Source: Rubrivivax sp. (GTDB taxonomy: Bacteria > Pseudomonadota > Gammaproteobacteria > Burkholderiales > Burkholderiaceae_C). Taken from it: a stretch of 64,000 bases of DNA. The notes below the pieces were generated by a model. It was not told the DNA's origin, searched no databases, and worked only from the letters and a program-made list of their open reading frames with translations. Below, in pieces: positions 63,667 through 64,000 of this stretch. The stretch spans positions 60,786 through 124,785 of the forward strand of contig JAIXZR010000063.1 in the NCBI GenBank assembly GCA_027489455.1. The letters are read 5' to 3'. A program made the translations under genes and the position numbers. How positions within the stretch are numbered: position 1 is the first letter of the stretch; each line of letters opens with the position of its first letter.

Positions 63667-64000
63667 ATGACAGCCCCCCGCCTGCGCACCACCCACGTCG
63701 GCAGCTTGCCGCGCAGCCAGCCCGTCGTCGACCTGATCTTCGCGCGCGAACGCGGCGAGCCCATCGACGAAGCGGCCTTCGATGCCGTGATGGCCGCGGC
63801 CATCGACGACTGTGTGCGCCGCCAAGTGGCCGCGGGCGTGGACATCGTCAGCGATGGCGAGATGAGCAAGATCAGCTACGCCACCTACCTGAAGGACCGC
63901 TACACCGGCTTCGACGGCGACAGCCCGCGCCGCACGCCCGGCGACCTGCTGGACTACCCCGGCTTCCGCGAACGGCGGCGCACCAGCGGCGGCACACCCA
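63667..64000 (+). CDS. MetE-like cobalamin-independent methyltransferase-family protein (3' partial)
   Basis: 111 codons to the window edge, with GGAGAG seven bases before ATG 63667. The start LRTTHVGSLPRSQPVVDLIF and the segment VAAGVDIVSDGEMSKISYAT match the C-terminal barrel of cobalamin-independent methionine synthase and its short relatives, which bind zinc and a thiol substrate. Without the second half the zinc-site residues cannot be checked. These short homologues are often not methionine synthases. It may belong to the galT/galK transcript, 92 bases downstream. Confidence 0.8.
   Translation, partial: MTAPRLRTTHVGSLPRSQPVVDLIFARERGEPIDEAAFDAVMAAAIDDCVRRQVAAGVDIVSDGEMSKISYATYLKDRYTGFDGDSPRRTPGDLLDYPGFRERRRTSGGTP

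Noticed and set aside
1..64000. CRISPR array, tRNA, rRNA or complete insertion sequence
   Set aside because: No regularly spaced direct repeats, tRNA-like cloverleaf, rRNA segments or transposase motifs were found by reading both strands; small remnants could be missed.

Overview
The window is GC-rich DNA from a betaproteobacterium, most likely Burkholderiales of the Rubrivivax/Roseateles/Ideonella type. This is inferred from gene content, codon bias and the dense, translationally coupled operons; no rRNA or tRNA is present to confirm it. It has two parts: an accessory, defence-like island (about 1-14,700) and a regulatory and sugar-catabolic stretch of ordinary chromosome (about 14,780-64,000).

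Island (1-14,320). The window opens inside an SF2 helicase that looks like the C-terminal half of a TOTE-type primase-helicase. Convergent to it is a two-gene unit: a 1277-residue fusion (methyltransferase, PLD nuclease, DEAD/DEAH helicase, S24/LexA-like, DUF3427) and a 762-residue protein with a PD-(D/E)XK nuclease motif. Next come a predicted DNA-binding coiled-coil protein, a PIN / Xre-ImmA pair facing four small genes across overlapping divergent promoters, and a lower-GC, overlapping three-gene cassette: a ParA-like ATPase followed by two HEPN-like proteins. This cassette is the best candidate here for an undescribed system. A 460-base gene-poor stretch with a perfect 11-bp hairpin separates the island from the rest.

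Regulation and transport (14,783-32,304). A two-gene unit encodes a 1375-residue protein of unknown function and a membrane protein. A histidine kinase and an NtrC-type regulator face an HlyD / ABC ATPase / FtsX-permease efflux operon. The gap between them holds a sigma-54 promoter (GG-N10-GC) with a palindromic enhancer upstream. Then comes a partner-switching module: two divergent 114-residue STAS proteins and one protein that fuses an anti-sigma-type kinase, a cyclic-nucleotide-binding fold and a PP2C phosphatase.

Glycan use (31,423-45,994). An AraC regulator faces an overlapping operon of GH13 alpha-glucosidase, phytanoyl-CoA dioxygenase-like protein, GH125 alpha-mannosidase and zinc dehydrogenase. 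A chemoreceptor, an esterase, a GH92 alpha-mannosidase, a secreted GH13 amylase and a LysR regulator follow. The set suggests sensing and breakdown of alpha-mannosides and alpha-glucans.

LacI-controlled catabolism (46,160-64,000). Twelve minus-strand genes, most overlapping by a few bases, encode an HpcH/HpaI aldolase, hydrolase, bicupin, complete sugar-type ABC importer, two SnoaL-like proteins, a LacI regulator, an SDR and a histidinol-dehydrogenase-like enzyme. Divergent from them are a TonB receptor, galT, galK and a MetE-like protein cut by the window end. Two related palindromes built on TGCATACG..TGCA lie in the two promoter gaps and are probably operators of the local LacI protein, tying outer-membrane uptake, inner-membrane import and catabolism into one regulon of unknown substrate.
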